This document shows positions 29,200 through 39,968 of a DNA stretch of 64,000 bases, one piece after another; position 1 is the stretch's first letter; each line of letters starts with the position of its first letter. The notes below the pieces were generated by a model. The model was not told the origin of the DNA. It did not search any database and was given only the letters and a program-made list of their open reading frames with translations. Source of the DNA: Desulfurobacterium atlanticum. Lineage in GTDB: Bacteria > Aquificota > Aquificia > Desulfurobacteriales > Desulfurobacteriaceae. Position numbers and translations under genes: made by a program. The stretch is taken from NCBI RefSeq assembly GCF_900188395.1, contig NZ_FZOB01000006.1, positions 35,062 through 99,061 on the forward strand, in the 5' to 3' direction.

Positions 29200-29832
29200 T
29201 CAATCATCTTTTTCATGCTCTTCATACTCATGCTTTTCACCGTACTCCTTCTCTTCATGTTCATATTTCCTTTCCATACCATCTCCAGTTCCATACTTGA
29301 GACGCTCTATAGCACCAGTTTCAAAAAATGACTTTAAATCCTCTTTAAAGTAAAAACCGTGCCCCACATAGTGGTGACAATCAAGACAGGACTCTTCTGT
29401 CTTTCCTTCTTCATATTCTTTGTGTTTAACATTATCTGGAAGAACTTTGTGGCAACCTCTACAATTTTCTTCATAAGTATATCTTTCCCTTGCATCAAGC
29501 TTTTCCAGCCAGAAATCAAGAGAGGAAATCTCTTTTTTCTTAAAATAATGACCATAAACATCTTTTAAAGCTGCCCGGGTTTTATCAAAAAGATAGACAA
29601 CAACATTACTATGTTTTAAATGGCAATCCACACAGGTAGCCCTAACAGCACCAGCATCATTTCCAAGTGGCCCGTGGGGACCTGCAAGCCATGTTTCATA
29701 CATTGGTTTCATTTCATGACAGGAGGCACAAAAAGAAGCTTTTGAGGTATTTTTTACCTGCTGGGCTGTAACAAGCGAAAAAACCACACCAATGCCAGCA
29801 CCTACCAACAATAAAAACATTGTCTTTTTCAT
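29200..29832 (-). CDS. Tetraheme cytochrome c of the NapC/NrfH (CycX) family
   Basis: A 210-residue membrane-anchored tetraheme cytochrome. One N-terminal helix (about 4-22) is followed by four CxxCH motifs at C35-H39, C67-H71, C124-H128 and C149-H153. CASCHEMKPMYETW is the classic NapC/NrfH heme-1 region. Such proteins take electrons from the quinol pool and hand them to a periplasmic reductase. It follows the octaheme Hao gene by 25 bp, the haoA-cycX arrangement known from Campylobacterota and Aquificota. The last ~25 residues (from about 185) are very rich in Glu, His, Lys and Tyr, with no assigned role. Confidence 0.9.
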   Translation of the reverse strand: MKKTMFLLLVGAGIGVVFSLVTAQQVKNTSKASFCASCHEMKPMYETWLAGPHGPLGNDAGAVRATCVDCHLKHSNVVVYLFDKTRAALKDVYGHYFKKKEISSLDFWLEKLDARERYTYEENCRGCHKVLPDNVKHKEYEEGKTEESCLDCHHYVGHGFYFKEDLKSFFETGAIERLKYGTGDGMERKYEHEEKEYGEKHEYEEHEKDD

Positions 29833-29857
29833 CAGTTATCCCCCTCAAAATTAACCC

Positions 29858-31237
29858 TTACTTGTTTACCGCCTCCATAAAAGTCTTTAGATTTTCCTTT
29901 TCCATTTTCTTAATCTCTTCAAAAGAGGAGTTAATCCATTTGTGCTCTTTTCTGCTAAGTATCTCCTTCTTCAACTTTTTCCATGCTTCAACCGTAGCTT
30001 TATCAATCTTTCCTTCTTTGAATTTTCTTTCTATAAGTTTATCAGCTTCAGGTAGAAGCTTAAAGTAGAAGTTGTAAGCTACAAGATAGATACCCTGCCA
30101 GTGGGAGTAATCAGCTCCCATCATAGCAGCACCGTGCCTTGCCCTTCTTCCTTCATGATGCCAGAGATGCCAGTAATCCCATTCAAGAGATTCATTAAAC
30201 GGAGTTTTATCAAGTACACCATGGTTATACATAAATGTCATCACATCTTTAGCAGGTATAGCAAATTTCTCGTTGTACATCTTGATATATTCATCGTAAA
30301 CCTTGAAGTAGTTATCAACATATTTCTTGGTATGACACGCCATACAGGTCTTCTTCATAAGCTCACGTTTTTTCTGCCAATTTTCCGTCCTCTTAGAAAT
30401 AGGACCTCTTATGTTCCAGCTACTTTTCATACCAACATCATGAGAACCTTTAACCCCTGTAGATGTGCTACCCATGTGACATGTGAAACATGCAGGAGCT
30501 TGATAGTAATCCTCTCCAGCCTTAATATCTCTCCTCTCTAAAACCTTCTCCATATCTTTATGGTGGTATTCCCACGCTATACCGTGTTTTGAAAGCTCAT
30601 AGATTTCTATATCGGGATGGTCAGGACCCTGATGGCACTTTCCACATGTTTTAGGATCTCTTGCCTGTGCAAGACTGAAAGAATGAGAATAGTGACACGC
30701 AGCACACGAACCAACACTCCCATCTGGATTAAACCTTCCTATACCGTTATTAGGCCATGTACCTGCAAGAGGCTTCCCATCTTTACCGATTTCAACCTTT
30801 GCACCGTGACATCCGGCACATCCGAAATAGTTGTTTGGCATTCCAGTAATAACCATACCAAGAACATTTTTAGCACTGTAAACAAATTTTCCACCCTGTG
30901 CATGATAGGAGTTTGTAAACTCCTTTGTCTCTTTAGGATGGCACTGACCACAATCTTTTGGGGAAACAATGGCAGAAACTATAAAACCGTGATGTTTCAT
31001 TGCATCCGGATCAGTTTTTTTCGCTTTGTGACACTCAAAACATCCAACTCCAGCATCCGCATGTCCGCTACTTTTCCACTGCTTTACAATTGAAAGGGTA
31101 TGTTTCTTATGACAGTCTATACAGGCCTGACTCTCTTTTGAAGTTTCCACAACACGAACCGAAGCCTTAGCAGCTCCCCCAGTTAAAGCAGCAGAAACGG
31201 TTGCTGCTACAAGCAGAGAACGCAGCACTCTTTTCAT
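29858..31237 (-). CDS. haoA: Octaheme hydroxylamine oxidoreductase-family cytochrome c (epsilon-Hao type)
   Basis: A 459-residue periplasmic multiheme cytochrome with a signal peptide ending near KAS (24-26). It has eight CxxCH motifs: C39-H43, C66-H70, C96-H100, C140-H144, C178-H182, C198-H202, C250-H254 and C298-H302. The C-terminal WHLWHHEGRRARHGAAMMG is characteristic of the HAO family. Partnering with a NapC/NrfH-type quinol dehydrogenase, and the lifestyle suggested by the window, favour a reductive enzyme acting on nitrite and/or hydroxylamine rather than oxidation as in ammonia oxidisers. Whether the heme-crosslinking Tyr is kept (Y377 and Y384 are nearby candidates) needs alignment. 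GGAGGGAAGG precedes the ATG. Confidence 0.9.
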   Translation of the reverse strand: MKRVLRSLLVAATVSAALTGGAAKASVRVVETSKESQACIDCHKKHTLSIVKQWKSSGHADAGVGCFECHKAKKTDPDAMKHHGFIVSAIVSPKDCGQCHPKETKEFTNSYHAQGGKFVYSAKNVLGMVITGMPNNYFGCAGCHGAKVEIGKDGKPLAGTWPNNGIGRFNPDGSVGSCAACHYSHSFSLAQARDPKTCGKCHQGPDHPDIEIYELSKHGIAWEYHHKDMEKVLERRDIKAGEDYYQAPACFTCHMGSTSTGVKGSHDVGMKSSWNIRGPISKRTENWQKKRELMKKTCMACHTKKYVDNYFKVYDEYIKMYNEKFAIPAKDVMTFMYNHGVLDKTPFNESLEWDYWHLWHHEGRRARHGAAMMGADYSHWQGIYLVAYNFYFKLLPEADKLIERKFKEGKIDKATVEAWKKLKKEILSRKEHKWINSSFEEIKKMEKENLKTFMEAVNK

Positions 31238-31282
31238 CCTTCCCTCCTTTTTCCTTTTATTTTAATTTAAAATTAGGAAAAG

Positions 31283-31311
31283 ATACTTGCTTTTCAATGG
31301 CTTGCAAGTAT
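31283..31311. promoter_or_regulatory. Inverted repeat upstream of haoA (operator or weak terminator)
   Basis: ATACTTGC (31283-31290), 13 bases, GCAAGTAT (31304-31311): perfect 8-bp arms between the MBL-fold gene stop and the haoA start. A possible minus-strand TTGAAA(-35) sits in the loop with TAATTT 16 bases on, so a regulator here would cover the promoter. The stem is AT-rich and its T-tail poor, making a terminator less convincing. Confidence 0.45.
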
Positions 31312-31332
31312 TAAAAAACAAAAATATCAGGT

Positions 31333-32235
31333 TTATCGCTTATTTAAGGCCCAAATTAAAGAGTTGTTAGACACTTTAAAATATATCTCTCCAAGACTGC
31401 TCAAATAGGAAAGATAAGCATGGATAGCCGCTCTTATCAAAAAGTAGTGATAGCTGTCTTTTATTGTTAAATTCAAAGCAGCACATACATCCGACATTAT
31501 AGTCTCGGTTGTTTTTTCTTCTTTTTCAAGAGATTCAATTACAGCATTTTCTACTTTTAGAATGGCTTTTTTATTTATTTTTACAATTTCAGCAATATTT
31601 TCAACAGGCCCTCCGTGTGAGGGAAGAAAAACTTTAAAATCCAAATTTAGAAGCTTTTCAAGGGTTCTTTTCTGTTCACCTATATGAACATTAAAAGGGA
31701 TTTTAACTTTTGAAAGAACTCTTTCAGAAAGAAAAGCATCACCACAAAAAAGAACACCATCAACAGCAACACCAACATGTCCAGGAGCATGGCCAGGAAG
31801 AGGAATTACATTAAATCTTTTATCTGCTATTGCTATTTCACCCTCTTCATCAATAACAATATCCACTTTAGCAGGTTCTGCCATTACAAATTTATTTCTG
31901 AGAGTATCCACAGGCAAAACACCACAAAAAAGGGAATAACTGTTTATAAAAGGATGTTCTATAACAACAGATGCAACTTTTGAAGCGTATATTTTTACAT
32001 CCGCCTTCTCTTTTAAAAATCTGTTTCCACCGCAATGGTCTGAGTGAAAGTGAGTATTTATAACCGCCACAGGGAAAAGTTCATATTTTCTTAAAAGTTT
32101 TAACAAGTTCTTTCCCGTTGAAGCATCAAGACCTGAATCTATAAGGGCAACTTTATTACCGTTACATTTAACAACACCTATGTTTGAAGGTGAAGGAATG
32201 TAGAATACACTGTCTGATAAAGATTTAAGAGTCAT
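31333..32235 (-). CDS. MBL-fold metallo-hydrolase
   Basis: A 300-residue metallo-beta-lactamase-fold protein. The metal motif THFHSDH (H62, H64, D66, H67) is followed by PLPGHAPGHVGV and FCGDAFLS with the further His and Asp ligands, and SHGGPV near 200. The region after about 215 is helical, as in glyoxalase-II-like or LACTB2-like subfamilies. Substrate unknown. It is the last gene of the ten-gene minus run, and its start overlaps the cmk stop by 4 bp. Confidence 0.88.
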   Translation of the reverse strand: MTLKSLSDSVFYIPSPSNIGVVKCNGNKVALIDSGLDASTGKNLLKLLRKYELFPVAVINTHFHSDHCGGNRFLKEKADVKIYASKVASVVIEHPFINSYSLFCGVLPVDTLRNKFVMAEPAKVDIVIDEEGEIAIADKRFNVIPLPGHAPGHVGVAVDGVLFCGDAFLSERVLSKVKIPFNVHIGEQKRTLEKLLNLDFKVFLPSHGGPVENIAEIVKINKKAILKVENAVIESLEKEEKTTETIMSDVCAALNLTIKDSYHYFLIRAAIHAYLSYLSSLGEIYFKVSNNSLIWALNKR

Positions 32236-32888
32236 TTTTTTTGACTCACTACTTTTTCTATTTCTGCTACTACCTCATCCACAGATTTGCCTGTAGTGTC
32301 TATAACCACAGCACCTTCTGGAACAGTTAAGGGAGCAACTTTTCTATTTTTATCCTGATTATCCCTTGAAGTAATTTCTTTCAAAATTTCATCATAACTA
32401 ATGTTAAATCCCTTCTTTTTAAGCTCTTCATAACGTCTCTTTGCCCTTTCTTCACAGGACGCAGTAAGAAAGATTTTAACATCCGCATCGGGAAATATAT
32501 TTGTTCCAGCATCTCTACCATCGGTTATCACTTTCTTATCCTTAGCTATTTCTCTTAAAATCTCAATTACCTTTTCTCTTACTTCAGGAAATCTTGCAAC
32601 TTTTGAAGCAAGAACGCCTCCTTCAGGAGTTCTTATTTTTTCAGTTATATCTTTGCCATTAAGAAACACTCTGCCATTATCAATATCCACATTCACAGTT
32701 TTAGCAAACTCGCTAACTGCTGATTCATCATCAACATCCACTCCTGCCTCTTTCGCGCCGTAACCTATAGCCCTATAAACAGCACCTGAATCAAGGTGTA
32801 AGAATCCAAGCTTTCTGGCAAGGATTTTAGCAACGGTGCTTTTGCCTGCTCCTGCAGGCCCATCTATCGTTATCTTCCTTACATCCAT
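32232..32888 (-). CDS. cmk: (d)CMP kinase
   Basis: A 218-residue P-loop kinase phosphorylating CMP and dCMP. It has ITIDGPAGAGKSTVAK (7-22), LDSGAVYRAIGY, the long CMP-binding insertion, VITDGRDAGTNIFPDA with the conserved GRD, and the LID arginines in SRDNQDKNR. Length fits. Its start overlaps the pncB end by 10 bp. Confidence 0.95.
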   Translation of the reverse strand: MDVRKITIDGPAGAGKSTVAKILARKLGFLHLDSGAVYRAIGYGAKEAGVDVDDESAVSEFAKTVNVDIDNGRVFLNGKDITEKIRTPEGGVLASKVARFPEVREKVIEILREIAKDKKVITDGRDAGTNIFPDADVKIFLTASCEERAKRRYEELKKKGFNISYDEILKEITSRDNQDKNRKVAPLTVPEGAVVIDTTGKSVDEVVAEIEKVVSQKK

Positions 32889-34204
32889 TCCTTTTCCTCT
32901 ATCTCTTCTTTAGTCTTCTCATAAAGAGCTTTTAAACGGTCAGAAATTTCAACCCTGTAAATCCTTTTCTCATAAATATTTTTTATCTCTTCAGGAAGTT
33001 TTGTAAACTCTTCAAGGAAATACTCTTTTATTTCGGAGAGAGAAGGCAGTTTTTTAACCCTTTCACCTGAAATGAAAATCGGTTCAAGAAGCGGTAATCC
33101 CGAAGATTTTTCTTCAAAAAGGGTAACCTTATCAAAGCCATCAAATCTATAAACCTGTTTTCTACCAGGATACATCTTTTTTCCGCTGCTTGTTTTCATT
33201 ACAGGTTTTTCTCCAAGCTCCACCAACTTATAAACAAAATCAACAAAAGGTGAGTCTGAAGATGTTCCCACTTTTGTTCCCACTCCAAAAATATCAACAG
33301 GAGCACCCTTGGAAAGAAGTTCATCTACCTTATACTCATCCACCCCACCGCTTACTATAATTTTAGTTTCCCTGAATCCGTTCTTATCAAGCATCTCTCT
33401 TGTTAACCTTGAAAGAGTCAAAATATCACCACTATCAAGCCTTACACCCTTAAGAGTATATCCACCTTTCAACAGATCTTTCGCAACTTCTATCGCCTTT
33501 TCAACACCTTTTACAGTGTCGTAAGTATCCACAAGAAGCACCGCTCTATCGGGAAACGTTTTAAGATAAGCTCTGAAAGCTTTCTCTTCCGTTTCAAAGC
33601 TCATAATGAAAGAGTGAGCAACGGTGCCAACAACAGGAATACCGTAAACTTTACCTGCAAGCACATTGGAAGTTGAAGAAAATCCCGCTATATAGGTGCT
33701 TCTTGCAGCTTTCATACCTGCATCTTTTCCGTGAGTGCGCCTTAAAGAAAAGTCCGAAAGAATCTTTCCCCTTGACACTGAATAAACCCTTGCAGCTTTT
33801 GATGCCACAAGTGTACTTATGTGGGTCATATTTAAAATTGCTGTTTCAAAAAGTTGAGCCTCATAGATGGGAGCTTCAAGTCTTAAAACAGGTTCATGAG
33901 GAAAAAAAGGAGTTCCTTCTTTCATACTGTAAAGATTCCCTGTAAATTTAAATTCTTTTAAAAAATCAAGAAACCAATCAGGAAATAACTTCAAAGAGTG
34001 CAGGTAATCCACATCATCCTTTGTAAATCTGAACTCTTCAAGATATTTAACAACATCCTCAAGTCCAGCATAAATAAGATAATTTCTCTTTTCAGGCAAA
34101 ACTCTTGTAAAAAGTTCAAAAGAAGCCCGTTCTTTCCGTCCGTTGTCAAGATAGGCACACATCATCGTAAGCTCATAAAGGTCAGTAAACAAAGCTAAAG
34201 CCAT
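32879..34204 (-). CDS. pncB: Nicotinate phosphoribosyltransferase
   Basis: A 441-residue enzyme making nicotinate mononucleotide from nicotinate and PRPP in NAD salvage. It has FTDLYELTMM at the start, the catalytic-region LRRTHGKDAG and GFSSTSNV, the PRPP-binding GVRLDSGDI and VSGGVDEYKV, and FGVGTKVGTS. It sits 18 bp after nth on the same transcript. Confidence 0.94.
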   Translation of the reverse strand: MALALFTDLYELTMMCAYLDNGRKERASFELFTRVLPEKRNYLIYAGLEDVVKYLEEFRFTKDDVDYLHSLKLFPDWFLDFLKEFKFTGNLYSMKEGTPFFPHEPVLRLEAPIYEAQLFETAILNMTHISTLVASKAARVYSVSRGKILSDFSLRRTHGKDAGMKAARSTYIAGFSSTSNVLAGKVYGIPVVGTVAHSFIMSFETEEKAFRAYLKTFPDRAVLLVDTYDTVKGVEKAIEVAKDLLKGGYTLKGVRLDSGDILTLSRLTREMLDKNGFRETKIIVSGGVDEYKVDELLSKGAPVDIFGVGTKVGTSSDSPFVDFVYKLVELGEKPVMKTSSGKKMYPGRKQVYRFDGFDKVTLFEEKSSGLPLLEPIFISGERVKKLPSLSEIKEYFLEEFTKLPEEIKNIYEKRIYRVEISDRLKALYEKTKEEIEEKEWM

Positions 34205-34222
34205 AAACTCCTCCGTATTGAA

Positions 34223-35666
<1,444 letters not shown>

Positions 35667-35677
35667 TTAAACCTCCA

Positions 35678-36862
35678 TCAATCATCCTGCTGCGGTAAAA
35701 CAGGCATAACTCTTGCATCAACAGAAGGAAAAGCAGTAAGGGTTTCAAGAAAAACTTTTATTCTCCATGCTTCAACATCAGACAACTCTTCATTTAACAT
35801 TCTGTCAGCCATAATCTTAACCGCAAGGTCAAGGCGTAAAACAGAACCGTTATGAAAATAGGGAGCAGTCAAAGCAACATTCTTAAGCGGAGCAGTTCTG
35901 AAAAAGCCTTTATCCGTTTCATTTCCAGTAACTTCAAATCTCCCAGGATCATTATCTATCGTAAACTTATGAAACTTCTCATCTGTAAGCATCGCCCCAT
36001 AATGGCACTTAACACATCCCTTTTCTATAAAAAGATTCATTCCAATTTTCGCTTCATCAGAAAGAGCAAGAGTATCTCCTGAAAGAAACCTATCAAATTT
36101 GGAACCGAATGTATTTAATGTCCTTAAATAAGCAGCAATAGCTTTAGAAATATTTTCAAGATTTATAGGGTCTCCTTCATCTGGAAATGCTTTTCTAAAA
36201 AGAGAAATATACTCCGGAACGCTTTTAATTTTCCCAACAATTCTATCTTCTACTCCATTCATCTTAACAGGGTCCTGAATATTCATTTTCACCATATCTT
36301 CAAGAGATGTTGCTTTTCCAGTCCAGCCAAAAACTTTAAGATAACCTACATTAAACACCGTAGGAGTATTCCTGATATCCTTTCTCCATCCATAACCTAT
36401 AGCGACTTGATGATTATCATCACCGCCTGAAGCTATATTATGGCAGGTATTGCACGAAATAGTATTGCTTCTTGACAATCTTGACTCAAAATAAAGCATC
36501 TTTCCAAGAATCACTTTAGCAGTTGTCTGGGAGTTATCAGATGGAATAGGTGGATACGAAGGAAGAAGAGAAAAATTTAAATTTTGAGTTCCGTTGAGAG
36601 AAGCAGGAGAAATATTTTCTGAAACCTCATCAAATAACTCTTTTGCAGCCAAGTCAAAATCAAATCGGGGCATTATCTTTTTATCCGATAGCTCTTTAGC
36701 TTTTAAGGCAAGCTCTTCTGGAGTTTTAAACTTATTAAGAAGCTGTTCCTTAGATGGAGCTATAAGACCATGACAGTCAGCACATTTATCTTCCCATATT
36801 CCAGCACTTGAAGACACGGTTAAACCAAGAAAAAACAGCAAACATAACATCAGTTTTCTCAT
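35678..36862 (-). CDS. Triheme cytochrome c peroxidase (CcpA/MauG family)
   Basis: A 394-residue exported di-heme peroxidase with an additional N-terminal heme. The signal peptide is at about 1-20. CxxCH motifs are C27-H31 (CADCH), C137-H141 (CNTCH) and C283-H287 (CVKCH). The last two are the peroxidatic and electron-transfer hemes of the bacterial CCP core, which also has RLSRSNTISC, RNTPTVFN and the late RTAPLKNVALTAPYFHNG. Three-heme peroxidases with an extra N-terminal heme are known (YhjA type). The expected role is H2O2 removal in the periplasm. It sits between murB and kdsA, 11-12 bp from each. Confidence 0.9.
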   Translation of the reverse strand: MRKLMLCLLFFLGLTVSSSAGIWEDKCADCHGLIAPSKEQLLNKFKTPEELALKAKELSDKKIMPRFDFDLAAKELFDEVSENISPASLNGTQNLNFSLLPSYPPIPSDNSQTTAKVILGKMLYFESRLSRSNTISCNTCHNIASGGDDNHQVAIGYGWRKDIRNTPTVFNVGYLKVFGWTGKATSLEDMVKMNIQDPVKMNGVEDRIVGKIKSVPEYISLFRKAFPDEGDPINLENISKAIAAYLRTLNTFGSKFDRFLSGDTLALSDEAKIGMNLFIEKGCVKCHYGAMLTDEKFHKFTIDNDPGRFEVTGNETDKGFFRTAPLKNVALTAPYFHNGSVLRLDLAVKIMADRMLNEELSDVEAWRIKVFLETLTAFPSVDARVMPVLPQQDD

Positions 36863-36874
36863 ATCAATCCTCCT

Positions 36875-37714
36875 CTAAAAGGTAAAACCAGGAACTTTTA
36901 CTTCAAGCTCAAGCTCAACACCAAAAATTTTAAACACTTTTTCTCTAATAGTATCAACAATCCTGCAAAAATCGGAAAACGTTCCATTAGCAAAATTTAT
37001 AATAAAGTTGGCGTGAATTTCTGAAACCTTTAATCCACCAACCGAAAATCCTTTCAAACCGGCTTTATCTATAAGATATCCTGCCGAAACTTTTTCCGGA
37101 TTTTTAAATGTGGAACCTGCAGTTTTAAGATAAAAAGGAGGATGTTTTTTCAACCGATTTATTACAAACTCTTTCACAATTTCTTTAATTTTTTTCTCTT
37201 CCCTGATAAAAAACTCAGCCTCCCAGATTACACCCCTGTCAGGGAAAGGAGATTTTCTGTATCCAAAAGAAAAGAAATCCGTTAAATAGTGAAGATTGCC
37301 TTCTAAATCAATGTATCTAACAGCCTTTAAAAACTCTACCGTTTCTCTACCAAAAGCTCCGGCATTTTGAGCAACAGCACCACCTACTGTAACATCCGGC
37401 ACTCCAGCTAAAAATTCAAAAAGGGAAAATTTCCTTTTAAGCTGCAAATTAATTATCTCTGAAATCTTAACTCCAGCCTCACATAAAAGCGTATCGTTTC
37501 CAATTTTGATCCTTTTCAAATTTGAAAAACTTACTAAATTGAACTTTTTCCCATCATCAGGAAGAACGAGATTACTTCCACCACCTATAACATAAGCATT
37601 TTCGTTGCTTAAAATCTGCACTACCTCATCAAATGTTTCAGGAAAAAATACGGTAAAATCTCCACCTATTCCGATAGTTGTCAAACATTTGCCTGAAACG
37701 ATCTCAACCTTCAT
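36875..37714 (-). CDS. murB: UDP-N-acetylenolpyruvoylglucosamine reductase
   Basis: A 279-residue FAD enzyme making UDP-MurNAc. It has the FAD-binding YVIGGGSNLVLPD, EFLAGVPDVTVGGAVAQNAGAFG, FGYRKSPFPD with the Tyr/Arg pair, and the catalytic-region KTAGSTFKNP with the Ser proton donor followed by SAGYLIDKAGLKG. The Tyr loop and C-terminal pattern indicate type II or a compact form. Spacing of 9 bp to marC suggests co-transcription. Confidence 0.94.
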   Translation of the reverse strand: MKVEIVSGKCLTTIGIGGDFTVFFPETFDEVVQILSNENAYVIGGGSNLVLPDDGKKFNLVSFSNLKRIKIGNDTLLCEAGVKISEIINLQLKRKFSLFEFLAGVPDVTVGGAVAQNAGAFGRETVEFLKAVRYIDLEGNLHYLTDFFSFGYRKSPFPDRGVIWEAEFFIREEKKIKEIVKEFVINRLKKHPPFYLKTAGSTFKNPEKVSAGYLIDKAGLKGFSVGGLKVSEIHANFIINFANGTFSDFCRIVDTIREKVFKIFGVELELEVKVPGFTF

Positions 37715-37723
37715 AAATCCACC

Positions 37724-38368
37724 TTAAAATCTCAGCCACAAAGCTTTAACTCCAGAAATTATGAACTGTGAAGCTATAGCACCAACTATCAAACCCATAA
37801 TTCTGGTAATTATTTTTGTTCCGGTAATCCCAAGTCTTTTAATCAAAATACGGGAATTCTTAAGTGTTAAATATGTGATAAAAGAAACAATAGCTATTGC
37901 AACAAGAAGTGCTGCAAGAGAAAACAGTGAGTAAACTCGCTCCTTCAATATTATTATGGTAACCATCACTCCGGGCCCAAAAAGAATAGGAATACCAAGG
38001 GGAACTATAGCTATATCATCCTTAAGAGCTGCCTCATTTATCTCTTCTTCTGTCTGCTTTGTTCCAGCAGAGATATTTCCGTTTACTGTATGAATTGCAA
38101 ATATGAGCAAAATAATACCACCCATTACCTTTATAGAATCTATATTTATACCGAAGAAACTAAAAATAGCGTTTCCAAAAAACAGCGTAACAAGGGAAGC
38201 TACAAATAAAAGAGTACTACTCCTTAGAGAAATACCGTCAATAACTTTTTTTGGCGTTTCCGGTGGAACAATTGAAACCAGAATAACAGCAGCAGCTATA
38301 GGATCAACAATAGCAATTAAAGACACAATATCTTTTAGTAGAAGACTAAAAGTATCAGGTATTTCCAT
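37724..38368 (-). CDS. MarC family integral membrane protein
   Basis: A 214-residue protein with six predicted transmembrane segments. MarC signatures are [14 protein letters not shown] near the start, [12 protein letters not shown] in the middle, and [20 protein letters not shown], plus the final [15 protein letters not shown]. The family has no established function; a link to drug efflux was not upheld. It overlaps pyrG by 14 bp. Confidence 0.9.
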   Translation of the reverse strand: MEIPDTFSLLLKDIVSLIAIVDPIAAAVILVSIVPPETPKKVIDGISLRSSTLLFVASLVTLFFGNAIFSFFGINIDSIKVMGGIILLIFAIHTVNGNISAGTKQTEEEINEAALKDDIAIVPLGIPILFGPGVMVTIIILKERVYSLFSLAALLVAIAIVSFITYLTLKNSRILIKRLGITGTKIITRIMGLIVGAIASQFIISGVKALWLRF

Positions 38369-39968
38369 CTCTTCTCCTTACAGCCGCAGCAACAAAATCA
38401 ACAAACAGCGGATGAGGTTTCCACGGACGGGATTTAAATTCAGGATGAAACTGAACACCTACAAACCACGGATGCTCTTTAACTTCAACTATCTCAACAA
38501 GAGAATTATCAGGAGAAACCCCTGCTATAACAAGTCCAGCTTTCTCAAGCTCTTCTCTAAAATTGTTATTAAACTCATACCTGTGACGGTGTCTCTCAGA
38601 AATCTCCTTTTCTCCGTAGGCTTTAAAACTGTTTGTTCCTTCCTTTAAAACACATGGATACGCCCCAAGCCGCATAGTTCCGCCTTTTTCTGTAACTCCT
38701 TTTTGAGATTCCATAAGGTCTATTACAGGGTAAGGAGTCTCCGGATTAAACTCAGCACTGTGAGCATCTTTTAACCCTGCAACGTTTCTGGCAAATTCTA
38801 TAACCGCACATTGCATTCCAAGACATATACCAAAGAACGGTATTCCCATTTCTCTGGCATACTTAACAGCCTTTATTTTCCCCTCAACTCCTCTTTCACC
38901 AAATCCGCCGGGAACAAGAATACCATCAACATCATTTAAAAAGTTTTCCGGAGAATCTTCATTAAGTAAATCAGCATTTACCCATTTAATATCAACTTTA
39001 ACATTGTTGCTTGCACCTGCGTGAACAAACGATTCAATAATGCTTTTATAAGCATCAGGAAGCTCCACATACTTTCCAACAATAGCAATTGAAACAGCTC
39101 CGTTTTCAGGCTTTTTAACCCTTGAAACAAAATCTTTCCACTCTTTAAGTTCAGGTTCTTGAGCTGGAAGCTGAAGTTTTTCAAGTATAATTTCATCAAT
39201 TCCTTCCTTTTTCAGATGTAAAGGAACCTCATAAATTGTAGAAAGATCCTTCGCATTTACAACATCCTGTTCCTTCACATTTGTAAAAAGGGCTATTTTC
39301 CTTTTAACACTTTGGGGAATAGTCCTTTCTGAACGGCAAACAATTATATCCGGCTGTATTCCTATTGCTCTCAATTCTTTAACAGAATGCTGAGTAGGTT
39401 TTGTTTTAAGTTCTCCCGCGGATTTCACATAAGGAACATAAGTTACATGAACATATATTGCGTTTGTCTTTCCAACTTCTATTCCAACCTGCCTTATCGC
39501 TTCAAGAAATGGCAAGCCTTCTATATCTCCTACCGTTCCTCCAACCTCAACAATTGCAACATCAACATTGGAAGATGCTATTTTTCTTATTTTCTCTTTT
39601 ATACTGTCAGTAACATGAGGGATAACCTGAACCGTCGCACCTAAAAACTCTCCCCTTCTCTCCTTTTGAATTATCTCCTGATATATCTGACCAGAAGTAA
39701 CGTTATTTATTCGTCCCATAACACTGTGGGTAAATCTTTCATAATGCCCAAGATCAAGGTCTGTTTCTGCCCCATCATCTGTTACATAAACCTCTCCATG
39801 CTGATACGGATTCATTGTTCCTGCATCAACGTTAAGATAGGGATCAAGCTTTTGAATTGTAACTTTTAATCCCCTGCTTTCAAGAAGCGTTCCTATTGAA
39901 GAAGCTGTTATTCCCTTTCCTATAGAAGAAAGAACTCCACCTGTAATAAAAATCAATTTAGCAGCCAT
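38355..39968 (-). CDS. pyrG: CTP synthase
   Basis: A 537-residue enzyme making CTP from UTP, ATP and glutamine. The N-terminal synthase domain starts [16 protein letters not shown] and has [19 protein letters not shown]. The C-terminal class I glutamine amidotransferase has the nucleophile Cys in FFGICLGMQ and the His/Glu pair in [12 protein letters not shown] also feeds KDO activation by the kdsB product, encoded immediately upstream with an 11-bp overlap. Confidence 0.97.
   Translation of the reverse strand: MAAKLIFITGGVLSSIGKGITASSIGTLLESRGLKVTIQKLDPYLNVDAGTMNPYQHGEVYVTDDGAETDLDLGHYERFTHSVMGRINNVTSGQIYQEIIQKERRGEFLGATVQVIPHVTDSIKEKIRKIASSNVDVAIVEVGGTVGDIEGLPFLEAIRQVGIEVGKTNAIYVHVTYVPYVKSAGELKTKPTQHSVKELRAIGIQPDIIVCRSERTIPQSVKRKIALFTNVKEQDVVNAKDLSTIYEVPLHLKKEGIDEIILEKLQLPAQEPELKEWKDFVSRVKKPENGAVSIAIVGKYVELPDAYKSIIESFVHAGASNNVKVDIKWVNADLLNEDSPENFLNDVDGILVPGGFGERGVEGKIKAVKYAREMGIPFFGICLGMQCAVIEFARNVAGLKDAHSAEFNPETPYPVIDLMESQKGVTEKGGTMRLGAYPCVLKEGTNSFKAYGEKEISERHRHRYEFNNNFREELEKAGLVIAGVSPDNSLVEIVEVKEHPWFVGVQFHPEFKSRPWKPHPLFVDFVAAAVRRRDGNT

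Noticed and set aside
29334..30969. Open frames on either strand within the cytochrome genes
   Set aside because: Heme motifs and family similarity fix the real frame; the others lack start signals.
31333..32235. MBL-fold gene as a member of the haoA-cycX module
   Set aside because: It overlaps cmk and belongs to the kdsB run; 95 bp with an inverted repeat and its own promoter-like sites separate it from haoA.
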